64,000 nt of DNA. Origin: Hygrophila difformis (lineage: Eukaryota; Streptophyta; Magnoliopsida; Lamiales; Acanthaceae). Each line of letters starts with the position of its first letter. Positions within the stretch are counted from its first letter, which is position 1. Below the pieces are notes generated by a model. That model was not told the DNA's origin. It did no database searches and worked only from the letters and a program-made list of their open reading frames with translations. Both the position numbers and the translations under genes were made by a program. Shown in pieces: positions 37,305 through 48,525 of this stretch. The stretch lies in contig JAOANR010000015.1 in the NCBI GenBank assembly GCA_030278955.1, positions 40,394,487 through 40,458,486 of the forward strand. The letters are read 5' to 3'.

Positions 37305-37565
37305 TTCCTCCGTTTTTCAAAAATTTTAATATTTCTGCGTTTCACGTTATCCAATATACAATTTTAAAGCTTAATATTTCAAATTGTGTAAAAGTAAAAA
37401 AATATAAAAAATTGATATTCTAAAACTACGCGATTAAATGAATCTAACAAGATCTCAATTGACTATGTTTTATTTTGTATAATTGTGTTAAAAATTTGAA
37501 TCAAAGTTACTCAGTAAATAATAACAACTATGCAAATGTTTAGAATTATTTTCAAACGGAGGGAG
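37305..37565. mobile_element. TA-flanked MITE
   Basis: Ends TTCCTCCGTTTTTC and CAAACGGAGGGAG with TA on both sides. Its interior is close to the copy at 26948. Confidence 0.8.
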
Positions 37566-38021
37566 TAATAATTATAATAATATCAATAATTAAAAAATCC
37601 TAACTTGTCTCCGACATTTATTATCTACAGAAATGCTAATCATTCTACCAAATTGCGCCACACCCCTAAAAGTTCCCATTTCCTAATTTCATAAATAAAA
37701 TAAAATAAAAAATAAAAATAAAAATGAATGCAGCGTACAAATTAGTATCCCGGTACTCTATATTATGCACGCTTTCACTCAGGAGTAGTATTGATTTCCG
37801 GATTTCCCTTGAATTTGTCGGAAACTCGCCGACCAGAGAACTCTGAAGCAGTCGGAGGGGATGATGATGATACCAAACCTTTTGGTTGTGTTTTGTCGCC
37901 GTCACTGTTTGTAGTCTCCGTCCCCCAGCAATTTAGCAGTTGGCACCACGTTTTTTCTTTTCAGTTATTTGTTTTGGGTATGCGGATTTTGGGAATGAGA
38001 TTGTGATGAGAATTTTGAGAA
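37566..38021 (+). promoter_or_regulatory. Upstream region and leader of the NPH3-family gene
   Basis: Sequence between the MITE cluster and the start codon. GC content rises from about 37790, as for a leader. No specific regulatory element is assigned. Confidence 0.45.
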
Positions 38022-40896
38022 ATGGCATGCATGAATCTGGATTCGAAGGAAGATATGTTTCGGTTGGATGGCCGGAGTTGGTGAGTATAATTGTTTGGGG
38101 TTAATTTCATTGTTTTAGTTGTGTGTGTTTTGCAGTTCAGGAATCAGGAGAATTGTTTTTAGTCTATCCTGTTATTTCGCGCATCGTATAATTTATAAGA
38201 TTCTCACTGAAACCACATATTTGCTTGCTGGAATCTGGATGGTTGAAATTTTCAAAATTGTTGAAATGCTTGCAACTGGTATGCGTTGATTGATTCATTT
38301 TTTCTTCACCTGCGTTCAATAGGATTCTGTTTTGTATTTGAAGTCTTGTTGATATTATTCATTTGGATTCTTCAATTTGTGAAAATCATACATTGCATCC
38401 AACCTTTGAGTGGCTTGAGACGAGGTTTATTTGCCTGCATTACTTGTTTAATGGATTGAGACTCAATTCTGTTCAGGCTGTGCGCCACTGGTCCTCCTAG
38501 CGATGTTTTCATTGAAGTTCGAGATACGTGCTTTCATCTTCATAAGGTATGATAGCAGCACATCTCTCAGTAACCATATCAACTTTGTGATGACAGTACA
38601 GTTTTCTTAACCTACCCAAGCGTTCAACTCTAGATATTCTCATTAAGCTAAAGAAACAATTTTGGAATTTGAAGTTAATGCGTCCATGATGCATAAATGC
38701 TCAATGAACGATTTGTTTGATCCTTACTTTTGGCAATGCCTTGATTAGGTTCCTCTGATGTCCCGGAGCCGTCTGTTGGAGAAACTTATCAAAGATTTTT
38801 CTGCGGAACAGAGGAATGAGGAAGAAATAAAATGCAATATAGCTCTTCATGATTTGCCCGGTGGAGCTAAGTCCTTTCTGCTTATAGTGAAGTTCTGTTA
38901 TGGGGTTAAGTTTGAACTAACGGCAGCAGATGCAGTCTATCTGAGATGTGCAGCTGAGTTTCTCGAAATGACTAAAGATTGTGAAGATAACCTGATATCA
39001 TGGACAGAAGATTTTCTTGATGAAGTGTTGACAAGCTGGTCCAACACCATTACAGCCATCAAAGCATGTGAATCAACTCTTCCCCTTTCTGAAGAGCTTC
39101 ATATAATTTCAATGTGCATCAATTCCCTAGCTGATAAAATTTGTTCAAATTGGCTTATTTTCAATTCGCCTATGTCTGGCCGGAGTCCAGCTACTTGTCT
39201 GCTAAATGGAAAATACTCAGCTTCTGAGCGTTGCTCCCCAACCGAAGATTGGTGGTATGAAGATGTATCGATTCTTAATCTGCCTCTCTTCAAAAGCTTG
39301 ATGCAGGCTGTTTCTTCTAAAGGCATGCCATCCTGCAGAGTTGCGGAGTCAGTAATGTTCTATGCTAGGAGGCATCTCCCCTTGAATGGTAGGCACTCTA
39401 ACTATCAGAAAAGAATCCTTGGATCAACAATCTACACATCTATTTCGGATCAAAGGACTCTTGTGGAAGAGATAGTTGAATTACTCCCCAACCAGAAGGG
39501 GGTCACACCTACAGATTTTCTGCTTAAGCTTCTGAAAACATCGATGATATTAAATGCAAGTAAATCATGCCGGGAGACCTTGGAGAGAAGGATTGGAGCC
39601 CAGTTGGATCAAGCAGTCATGCAAGATCTTCTTATACCAAATACAGGTTCTTTGATGGAGACCCTTTATGACATTGAGTGTGTCCAGCGTATAGTCGACC
39701 ATTTCCTGTTTGTTAACCAGGATGATAATTTTTCTGATTTCAACCCCATGGGGGAGGTGGACGAGCTACTGGATGGTTCACGCCCATATACGCCTTTGGA
39801 AACGGTGGCTAATCTTCTAGACAGTTACCTTGCTGAGGTTGCACCTGATGCCAACTTGAAACTGGGAACATTCATCCTACTTGCTTCCTTAGTTCCCGAC
39901 TATGCCAGACCGTTGGATGATGGGTTTTATCATGCCATTGATTTATACTTAGAGGTACCTTGCATATCCAGACTCAGTTATTTGATTTCATTTTCCAAAA
40001 AGCACATAAACATCAAGCATGCCTATTCAATGTCTGCTATATTCATTGTTTCTACATCTGACATGATTACAAACTTAAGGCAAATATGGAGCTAGATAAA
40101 TCTAAAATATGTGGACCCGTAAGGAATAGCCGAGCGCTGGAATGTGGATAGGATAGCCAATGCTTGAATACACACAGAACTTGCTTGTTCATATGGCAAA
40201 ATATATAGAATGTAGTGATTCTCTGGATGCTAGTGCCTATTCGAGTGCATTCTTCTTTCCTCACAAACTAGCTAAGCTGATTCATCATCTAAGTTTTTAG
40301 TTTGGTAGATGGGATCGGCTATAAGGCAACTAATTTAATTACCAGCTCATTTTCTTCATCTTTGTTAATGCTCAATACAGGCGCATCCATGGCTGACAGA
40401 CTCAGAAAGGGAGCAGCTCTGCTGCCTGATGGACGGCCAGAAGCTCTCATCAGAAGCCTGCGCGCATGCTACCCAGAACAAGAGGCTTCCGGTGAGGTTC
40501 ATTGCACAGGTTTTGTTCATCGAACAGCTCCACCTCCGTACATCCGTTGCTGGATGGTTGTATGTCACCGACCAGCTTGAAGCATCACGGAATCTCACCA
40601 AGAACCTGGAAAGGAGTAATGGCCTCATTGGCACATCAAACAGGGAAGGCAATCAAGGCGCATCCTTCAATGAGATGAGGGAACGAGTGTCTGAGCTCGA
40701 GAAGCAGTGCGGGAACATGAAAATCGAGATAGAGAAGATCGCGAAGAATAAGGGAGGTGGAGGCCTGAGCAGCAACTTCCTTTGTCCGAGGTTTTACCCG
40801 AAATCAAAGATGAGATTCCGTTTTTTAAAGTTGGCATTCTTGCCTTGCTCTGGTGAGGCAGATCAACTGGCTGTAAAAGAGATCTCAGACAAGTAA
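38022..40896 (+). CDS. NPH3/RPT2-family BTB protein
   Basis: Exons 38022-38080, 38477-38546, 38749-39954 and 40381-40896 join in frame (GT-AG) to 616 aa. The start MACMNLDSKED resembles family members that begin MACxKLGSK. The BTB/POZ domain spans about 28-125 (PSDVFIEVRDTCFHLHKVPL), the NPH3 domain about 205-475 (WWYEDVSILNLPLFKSLMQ), including the AHPWLTDSEREQLCCLMDGQ block. A predicted coiled coil (MRERVSELEKQCGNMKIEIE) follows. Known members are substrate adaptors of CUL3 E3 ligases or phototropin and auxin-transport partners at the plasma membrane. The exact subclass was not resolved. Intron 3 at 39955-40380 could be misread as a shorter protein ending at 40095. It is convergent with the WAV3-like gene. 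Confidence 0.93.
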
Positions 40897-41672
40897 ACAT
40901 GAACCAAACAATAAATTTGTTCATCCAAAATTTGAGGAATTGTTAACACGGAAGTTGAGATGACTTCTGTTAGATTTGAGGTAATACTATAAAATACTCT
41001 TTATTTAGTGGAACAGTTGCTAGTCAACTAATGATAACTTTTCAATGATTTCAACCTCTTGCTCTTCTTCAACACAAAATTCCCAGGTATGAAAGAGCTT
41101 GAACTTGTTCTACTCACACCAGTGTAACTCAGATTTGGCCCTTGTAAATGGGGACTTGAAATATACTACTCACTATTGCATTTCACGTCTAACTTGAGTA
41201 GCAAGGTGCTCGACTCAACTTAAATTCCAAAAAAGTTAAATCTTTTTAATAGATTTGAGTCCCAGATTGTATACAAGGAGGATGCATTATGTTGCCAAGC
41301 AAGTTCCTATATATGTAGAAAAACAATAAGATTTCACTTTTTTTTTTATAAGTTAGAAAGATGAGTATAGCCTTCAAGTTGAGAATTTCTTTGATCATTA
41401 CTCACTTCTGATTGCAAGTATTTTTGCGCAAGTATATTTGAACCCATAACTAAGCATTTCTTTCAATGTATATAGTAAACAGTTACACCACACTAACAAA
41501 GGACATCTGATCACATGACCCCTTTCCTTCCCCATTGCTGAGCTTTTTCATCCCCTTTGCCCAGTTTATATTTACTTCCACAAAATTACAGCACAATAGT
41601 TTCCAAGCTGTGTGTATTGCCTCATCACTCTTGTGTAGGTGTTGGCTGTGAGTCTGGAGGGTTCTGCTGCCT
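40897..41672. other. Intergenic between convergent genes (3' regions)
   Basis: The 776-bp spacer should hold both 3' UTRs. No coding or repeat signal seen. Confidence 0.6.
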
Positions 41673-44243
41673 TTAAGGCGATGAGTTGCTTGCCTGCGAA
41701 TGCCTGACCAAATGAGACATGCTGGGGGTTTGATATGTCCAAAAACGACCCATCGAACCCCCTATGAGATCACCTCGAGCTGTTGCTCTCTGCCAAGAGT
41801 GTGAACTCAGTCCCGACAGAATCAACGCCCTTCCTGATTTCTCATACATTGGCCTGTTCAGCATCCTCTCTTGCACTTTCTTCAGTTCGGCAACAAGGGA
41901 GATGCAGAGCTGATCTTGGGACTTAAACGACACAGTTTCAGACAGTGCTTTTCGAGCATTCTCCAGTATTGAGGCTGCGCCTTCTAAGTCTCCATATTCT
42001 GCAGCAGTTTGCGCTTCTGCCATTGCTTCTGCTGCTCGGATCCTGTTCTGCTGCCTGTCCACTTCAATTGAAATCTCTTCCTGTCTTGCCGCGTCTACAC
42101 TCTCAATTCGAACCCCTACAGCTTCTACAATTCGTTGTGTATTTGCCAACGGATCATGGTAGACGCATCCTACCTTCAACAGGCTCGTTTCGTTCCCTGA
42201 TGCCTCACTTGGAACATCTACGGAAACCATGAAGTCCCTCTCCTCGTCTGCATACATCTCACCAACCGTGATGGCTCCTGCACGTTGACTCAAAAATATG
42301 TGGTTCGGATACTTTCCAGTTTCTAAAGAGCCAAGATGGACTCGGTCGACACACTCCAACCTAACAAAAAGATTTGTAGCCACAACACTCAGAAGCCCAC
42401 CGATGCACTGTGCAAATGCAGCCTGGATCACCTCTTCATTTTCAATGAAAGAAAACGTCCCTCCTGAAACGTCTGAAATCGTATGCAGAGCAAGTGCATC
42501 ATGATCAGTGCCAAAGCCGAATGTGTGAACTGAGATCTTGGGACCTGAGTTTTCTTCCATGCCAATGGATGTAGGAAGCAGCTCCTTGTAATTCGGCTGC
42601 TCCAGGTTTTGGCCGAAACCACTATAATTGAGAGTGTTGGTATCCCTCCCATCTGATAACAGCAATACATAGGCGACACGGTTGCTTACGTACCGGTCTT
42701 CCATCACCCTGGCACCTATTCTCAAGCCTTCCACAATGTTGGTTCCTCCAATGGCTTCCAAAGCACCAACTGCTTGCAGAGCCTGACGCCGCCCATTATC
42801 AGTCATTCTTCGCAGAGGAAAGAGTCGCTGGGCTTCCGAAGCAAAGGAGACAACCGATAACCTATCATTCTGTTCCAGATTCCCGATCACAAATCTCATT
42901 GCTTCTTTCAGCAACGCAATCTTGGTCCCAACCATGCTTCCACTTATGTCGAGCACAGCAACAAGATCAACCGGCGCGCGACTGATAATCTGATCTTTAA
43001 CCAAACTAGGAGCTTTCAGATGAACCAAGACGGTGAAAGTTTTCACTGCACTAGAGCTCGGGACTGTTGACATTTGTGTATGAGTATTGATCCGAACCAT
43101 CCTTGAGCTATCGACATTCTCAGGAATCTCAGTAATCGTGATTTCCCTTCCCACAAACTCATCATCATTGAGTGCTTCCGGCAGTGCTAGCAGCCCCGCA
43201 CCGGTGGTGGAAGGCGAGCGAATCATTATCGCCCTTGCACGGGGAATGGAAGATCCCATTCGTTCTTGGAGGGCCTGCACCACAATTTCTTTTCTTTCCT
43301 TGGGAGGTACGGCGGGGATTATTTTCCATTTTTTTCTGCATATGGGGCAGTCGTGTTGAGAATTGACGAGTCTGACGACACACATGAAATGAAAGACGTG
43401 GCCACACGCTCCGGTGTACAGAACGTCGCCGGTTTCAGGGTCGCCTGTTTTCATCTCCTCCAAGCACACATTACACTCCCTAGCCCGATCTGAAGACTGC
43501 TAAGAATGAATGAACAATCATGATACATGGATTTATTATCAATCGAAAGAAAACTGGACGAGTTCAATTTCTTAATCAGTTCATCTCTCACATGTTCTTG
43601 AATTGTGCCGATCGGATGGATGAACCCTAATTGCGTAAGAATTGAAATCTAATCGAACTCACCAAAGAACCAACAAATTGGCATGCCAAAGATGAATTGG
43701 AGATAAAAAGGAATAAATTAAATCACAATTAATATTGGAAGCGGTTAATCGGACCTCGCTCTCGCTACGCCTATGCTCGCCGGATTCCCACGTAGGCACC
43801 AGAAGCAATGACTGGTTCCCCTGTACAGTTGTGGGCACCAGAGCCTGTGTCCGGTCACCCTGGGCAGTTTCCCGAGCCGATGTCGAAGCAGGCACCACTG
43901 CTAATGATTGGTCACCTTGGGCAGTTTCCGATGTCGGCTCAGGAACCAAAGCCAAGGACTGTTCGCCCTGGGCAGTTTCCGGAGCCGCTGACGACGGATC
44001 ACCCTTTTCAGTCTCCGAAATATCTGGCATAGGATTATCCTGCGCCGGCTCCGGCGGCGGAAGCGGAGAAATATCAACGGGGGGAGTGGCTTCGACAGTT
44101 GGAGTGACGGAAAAACACGAAAAAGGTTTTGCAATAGTATCCCAAAGTTTTTTCCATTTACCCCTTCCGCTACTGCTACCTCTACCTGTACCTCCTCCGC
44201 TGCCACTGCCGCTTCCACTTCCTCCACCGCCGCCCCTGGCCAT
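41673..44243 (-). CDS. WAV3-type RING and VWA domain E3 ligase
   Basis: Two exons (43755-44243 and 41673-43499) join at GAG|GT...TTAG|CAG to a 771-aa protein. N-terminus: MARGGGGGSGSG-rich stretch, WKKLWDTIAKPFSCF (shared by WAV3 relatives), then a proline/glutamine-rich repeat region. RING finger about 172-215: ECNVC, ACGHVFHFMC and CPIC supply the zinc ligands. VWA domain about 335-520 with an intact MIDAS signature DISGSM, a downstream Thr (GGTNIVEGL) and SDGRD. A C-terminal VWA-associated region follows. Arabidopsis WAV3 and its homologues (including EDA40) are RING E3 ligases needed for normal root gravitropism. Start is ATG 44243; an acceptor-side in-frame GTG at 43469 is not the start. 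Length fits the family. Confidence 0.93.
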
Positions 44244-45411
44244 TATATTAGAGATAGATTGAAGGAAATTAGGGCAGACAGCAGAGGAGGAAGAATTTGG
44301 CCGGAGGGATAACCGTCACTACAAAGTGGGAGAGCGCGCGCGCGCTTGCTTTTTATAACGGGAATTTGGTGACCGTTGTTAGACGACGTCGCATAATCTT
44401 TCAGGCCCAATATTCGGCCCATTTCTTAATAAAAAATAAAAAGCTGCGTAAAGGAGGATCTGGCCCATTAGACCCATAGCCCATCATTGATATTGCTAAC
44501 ATTATTTCTTGAAGTATAAGTATACAAGCACTACTACATTTTTTCTTTTTTTATAACATTGACACCACAAAGACAAATATGTGTGGAAGTCCAAGCCCCA
44601 TAAATTACAAATGGGATAAAAGGGAGGGATAGGGGCCGGCTAGTACATTTTTGTTTTGCTTTCCATAATAACTATACAAGTAATTTTATTAAATCGCAAT
44701 CTACATGCCTCCATATAAAATTTAATAAATTAAATGAAATGAAAAAAATTTAATATTTCTTATTCTTCTGTGAGTAAATAATAATACATGGATGTTTTCA
44801 TTAGAAGTGAATACTCTCTTCTTTAGTTTTAATTTTGAATATTCTTTTTCATGTTGTAGAATGGTGGAAGTGGAACTATATATTAAAAAGTATGCATACT
44901 TGACAACAATAACAAGAAGTCAAGATTTTCAAGGACAGAAAAAGGAAAAATCCAAAGTGAATCTTTGTGACAATGAAGTAGAAAAGATAAAGAGTGACAG
45001 AGTCAGAGTCAATCTCCACAAAATCAAACCACAATACTGTAAACAGCAAATCTGTAAATAAGTAGCCAAAAGAGTAAAAAAGTAAACCCTAGCCTTGTGA
45101 TTGACCAGTGTCCATTCCCATACAATTTATACCATAACCCCACAATCCAAATTCCAAAACACCAAATATAGTAAATAAATAAAGCAAACCCTAAATCCAA
45201 AAAAAAAAAGAAAAAAAAAAAGGAAATTCAAATCAGATGTAGATACTGCAGCTGCTGTCAGAATACCCTAGAATTCAGTGCTTCATAATGCCCCGAATTA
45301 ATTTCTTTTTTCTTTTTTCAGAGAAAATCATCTCTATCCCTGCAGAGGAAATCAAAGAAGGCATAATGGTCATGATGCTGATCATCATGATCATCAGTGC
45401 CACAATTATTG
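44244..45411. other. Upstream of WAV3-like gene; SINE C fragment
   Basis: A (GC)n run (about 44335-44345) lies in the WAV3-like promoter side. Positions 44556-44640 are the tail half of a SINE family C copy, ending at GGGCCGGC. The rest is AT-rich and includes the 3' flank of the WOX gene. Confidence 0.5.
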
Positions 45412-46513
45412 TCAGAACCAAGTCTGGGTGTTGGGAACAGCGTCATCATCAGGGCATTTGCCATCTTCATCCCCTTCTTCTAATTGTTCATGAATTTCAA
45501 TATAATTATTTCTCGTTTGCAGAATACCAGTGGGGTGCATTGGGAATAAATCTAGGGTTTGTTGGGGATGGCTTGCCCTCATGATTTCATCTGTAGGGGA
45601 ATTCATGAAGTGGAATGTCTGTTGTTGATATTGGCTTCTTCTGGGGTATCCCTGAGTTGCTTGATTGTACCACAGCTGGGTTGGAGGCTGCTGCATTTCA
45701 TTGAGAGATTCTGGTGGTGGAGGTGGTGGTTGTACTTGTACCTTTGGGAACTGATTATAGAACCCTAAATGTTCATTAGGGATGTGATGACATGGGCTGC
45801 AAACAACTGCATCATGCATCATAAAAGTAACAAAAAATTGCATTAGCTAGGTTAAAATTAAACTATACAGAGAATTAAACTTGTAACTAGTGATATCCTA
45901 ACTAAAACATGCAAGAAAAAATGGTACATGAATCACTACTTATAGACACATAAAAAAACACAAAGGAAGAGATGGAGCATTGCAGTTGATGAAATCATTT
46001 TATCAAAGGATGTATGTATGTACCTGGAGGTGGATTAGAACAAGTGGGGTACTGAGGTGGATAATGTGGTGGGGGGAAGAAGGGGAAAGGAGGGGAAGGA
46101 GGGTAGTCGTTGAGATAGCTGCTGCTGGGAAAGTTGATATTAATGTGTTGGGGATTATTGGGATAATGGTGTTTGAGTTTGTGTCTTTGGCGGGCCTTGT
46201 GATTCTGGAACCAGTAGAAGACGTTCTTGGGTTGGATGTGGGCGGCGCCGTGGTTGGTGAGGATGCGGGTGATGTGTTGGATTTGTTGGGCGGTGGGAGT
46301 CCTGAGTCCCCCACTGTACATTCCCTCCAGCACCCTTATCTGTTCCTTTGTGGGCTTCCATCTGCTCGACGACGACGACGACGACCCTCCATGCCCAGCT
46401 GCGCCATCTTCTTCACGTTGATGATGTTCTTGATCATGGTGGTGTTGCTGCCTCATGATGATCTGACGACGACCATTGTCATATTCTTCAGTAGTAGTAC
46501 TGCCGCCGACCAT
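45412..46513 (-). CDS. WUSCHEL-related homeobox protein, WOX2-like
   Basis: Exons 46024-46513 and 45412-45806 join with a phase-1 intron (CCTCCAG|GTAC ... GATGCAG|TTGT) to 294 aa. The homeodomain lies at about 50-115 ([17 protein letters not shown] ... [14 protein letters not shown]). The WUS-box is [10 protein letters not shown] (about 246-255), so this is a modern WUS-clade member with repressor-type motif. KARQRHKLK after helix 3 and PTKEQI in helix 1 resemble WOX2 more than WUS, WOX1, WOX3 or WOX4; the VVCSP...[10 protein letters not shown] block recalls WOX1, so the subclass is uncertain. A Ser run and a His/Gln-rich stretch precede the homeodomain; the C-terminus is acidic ([13 protein letters not shown]). 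WOX2 acts in early embryo patterning. The homeodomain has two extra residues before the third helix. Confidence 0.9.
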
Positions 46514-47693
46514 TAATTATTGTAATTATTGCAATTGTAAATTGTACTAATAGGAGGATAGAGCAATTAAGCTGCAAGTAGGAGTAATTAATATCATGAA
46601 ACGAGTATATATGATGATGAACAAAACTAAAGTACTAGCATATCTATATATATAAGGCCGAGTGTGATAGTAGGAGGTTAGGTACTATGCATGGGTTATA
46701 CTAGTGAGAAAGTAAGAAAAAAAAAAAAGGAATTAATTAATTAATTAGAGGGATATATGATGCATGATGATTGGTTGCCCAATCATCAATCATACGAGTA
46801 GGAGCTAAGCTAATTAAGGTCATTCTTCTTCAATATGCGTGCAGCACTCACCACTCACCAGCAAAATAAGACATTAGTAGTAGACATGAATGAATAAACC
46901 CAGCCAGCTTGAGGCTGGCTGGTTGGCCACTACTGGCCCGAGTCAAACAAGAGATTATCAGAGAGAGAGAGGGGGGGGGGGGAATATAATTATATTACTA
47001 GTGAATTACTATTGCATGCGTATAGTTTTTGGTGCATATATATATATCAGTGGTGGTGGCAGGGAAATGAAATGGAAATCTCTGAAAAACATACTACTAG
47101 TACATGGGATGGGTAGACTGATGAAGAGGTGGAGATGCAGGCAGGAGGAGGAGGAGGAGCATGCATGAAAAGACGGAATTGCCCCTACTTCTTATTGCTA
47201 ATTACTTCACCTCGGGAATCCATGCATATAAGTAGTAGTAGTATGTAGTAGTACTAGAGTAGGCCCAGTTTATTGGATACATACTACAGTCATAGAGATG
47301 CACATTACTACTACTCAATTCAAATACTATAAATGAGTTACTATGCATATATGTTGTCAATAACATTCCAAATATGAAATACCCACCCCCACACATTCTC
47401 CAATCTCCATATACCCACCCCTCCCCCCTATGAATTGAATTAAAAGGATGTGGTCTGGGAAAAAGACTGAATTGGGGTTGGTTGGACTTCTGGTCTGCCT
47501 GGGGATCTCTCTCTCTCTCTCAAAATACATAGGGGGTCTATGCTGTGCTGTGCTGTGCTTTGTTATATGCTTTGGAAATTGAAGCAATTCTATAGGAGTA
47601 CTACTAACTAGTGTAGCCCTTCTCCCACTGGCTCCTTCCTGCACTGCACACACACATTCACATAGAGACTGTAGAGATACTCCATTTTCTTGT

Positions 47694-47732
<39 letters not shown>

Positions 47733-47975
47733 CACCATTATTTGGCTTCTTGGTTCAACACTGCTATATGAATTACCACTACATTTGGTAATTAGTGTAC
47801 TACATCTTACAAAATCCCTCAGAATGTATGTCTTGTTAAGGTGTTTGCTAAAATAAATTAAACTAAACTATAGAATAATTACTAACATACAGTAGAAAAA
47901 GTGCTTTTTAAAATTATACTATCTTCTTTCTTTTCTAAAGATCTTTATACACTTAAATAGTATTACTAACTTATA
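46514..47975 (-). promoter_or_regulatory. Upstream region of the WOX gene
   Basis: Contains (GA)n followed by a G run (about 46958-46981), (CT)n (about 47505-47520) and a longer (GA)n (about 47695-47728). GA/CT repeats are common in plant developmental promoters (BPC-binding GAGA motifs), which makes a regulatory role plausible. A solo CACTA end TTTTCTTGTAGTG stands at about 47683-47696 directly beside the last GA tract. A small TATATATATAAGG at about 46646 could be a TATA box. Confidence 0.45.
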
Positions 47976-48243
47976 CTTCCTCTTCCTCTGTTTTTTTGTA
48001 ATTGCTACAGACTCACCCAGCACGCAGTCCAATGCACATTTTAAAACATTAATAACTCAAGTTCGGTACAAGTAAAAGTTCTAAAAGTTCGATATTAAAA
48101 AACTACACGATGAGATGAATCTAACAAGATCTCACTTGGTTATATTTTAACTTGTATAACTATGATAAAACTTGAAGTTAAAGTGTATGTGTGTGAATAG
48201 TGTCAAAATTCCACGTGTTGCATTTATTTAAGAAGGGAGGAAG
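47976..48243. mobile_element. TA-flanked MITE
   Basis: Ends CTTCCTCTTCC and GGGAGGAAG, with TA on both sides (47974-47975 and 48244-48245). The interior carries the family words CACGCAGTCCAATGCACAT and AACAAGATCTCACTTG. Confidence 0.7.
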
Positions 48244-48525
48244 TATAAATCAAATATATTTTCATTTATCCAAACATAAAACTACTTACCATTGTTCAAG
48301 TAAAAAGAATCTTGTAAACTACTATATTTTCCAAAAACCCTGTTAGTTGATTGGGTGAAATAACTTCACAACACACTACATGCCCTCTTCTAAATTCTCA
48401 CATTATGATTAAATCAGGATTGACCTCAAATACTACTTCCACCTACAAAACTGCTGCAATTGACCAAAATTTTTCTTTGATAATTACATGTATGGTTAAA
48501 AGAACCAAAGATGATGAAGTAATCT

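Noticed and set aside
39955..40095. C-terminal extension of the NPH3 protein (VPCISRLSYLISF)
   Set aside because: This is intron 3 read-through; splicing at 39954/40381 restores the conserved AHPWLTDSEREQL block.
43735..44262. 175-aa plus-strand frame
   Set aside because: It is the antisense shadow of WAV3-like exon 1.
45980..46516. 178-aa plus-strand frame
   Set aside because: It is the antisense shadow of the WOX homeodomain exon.
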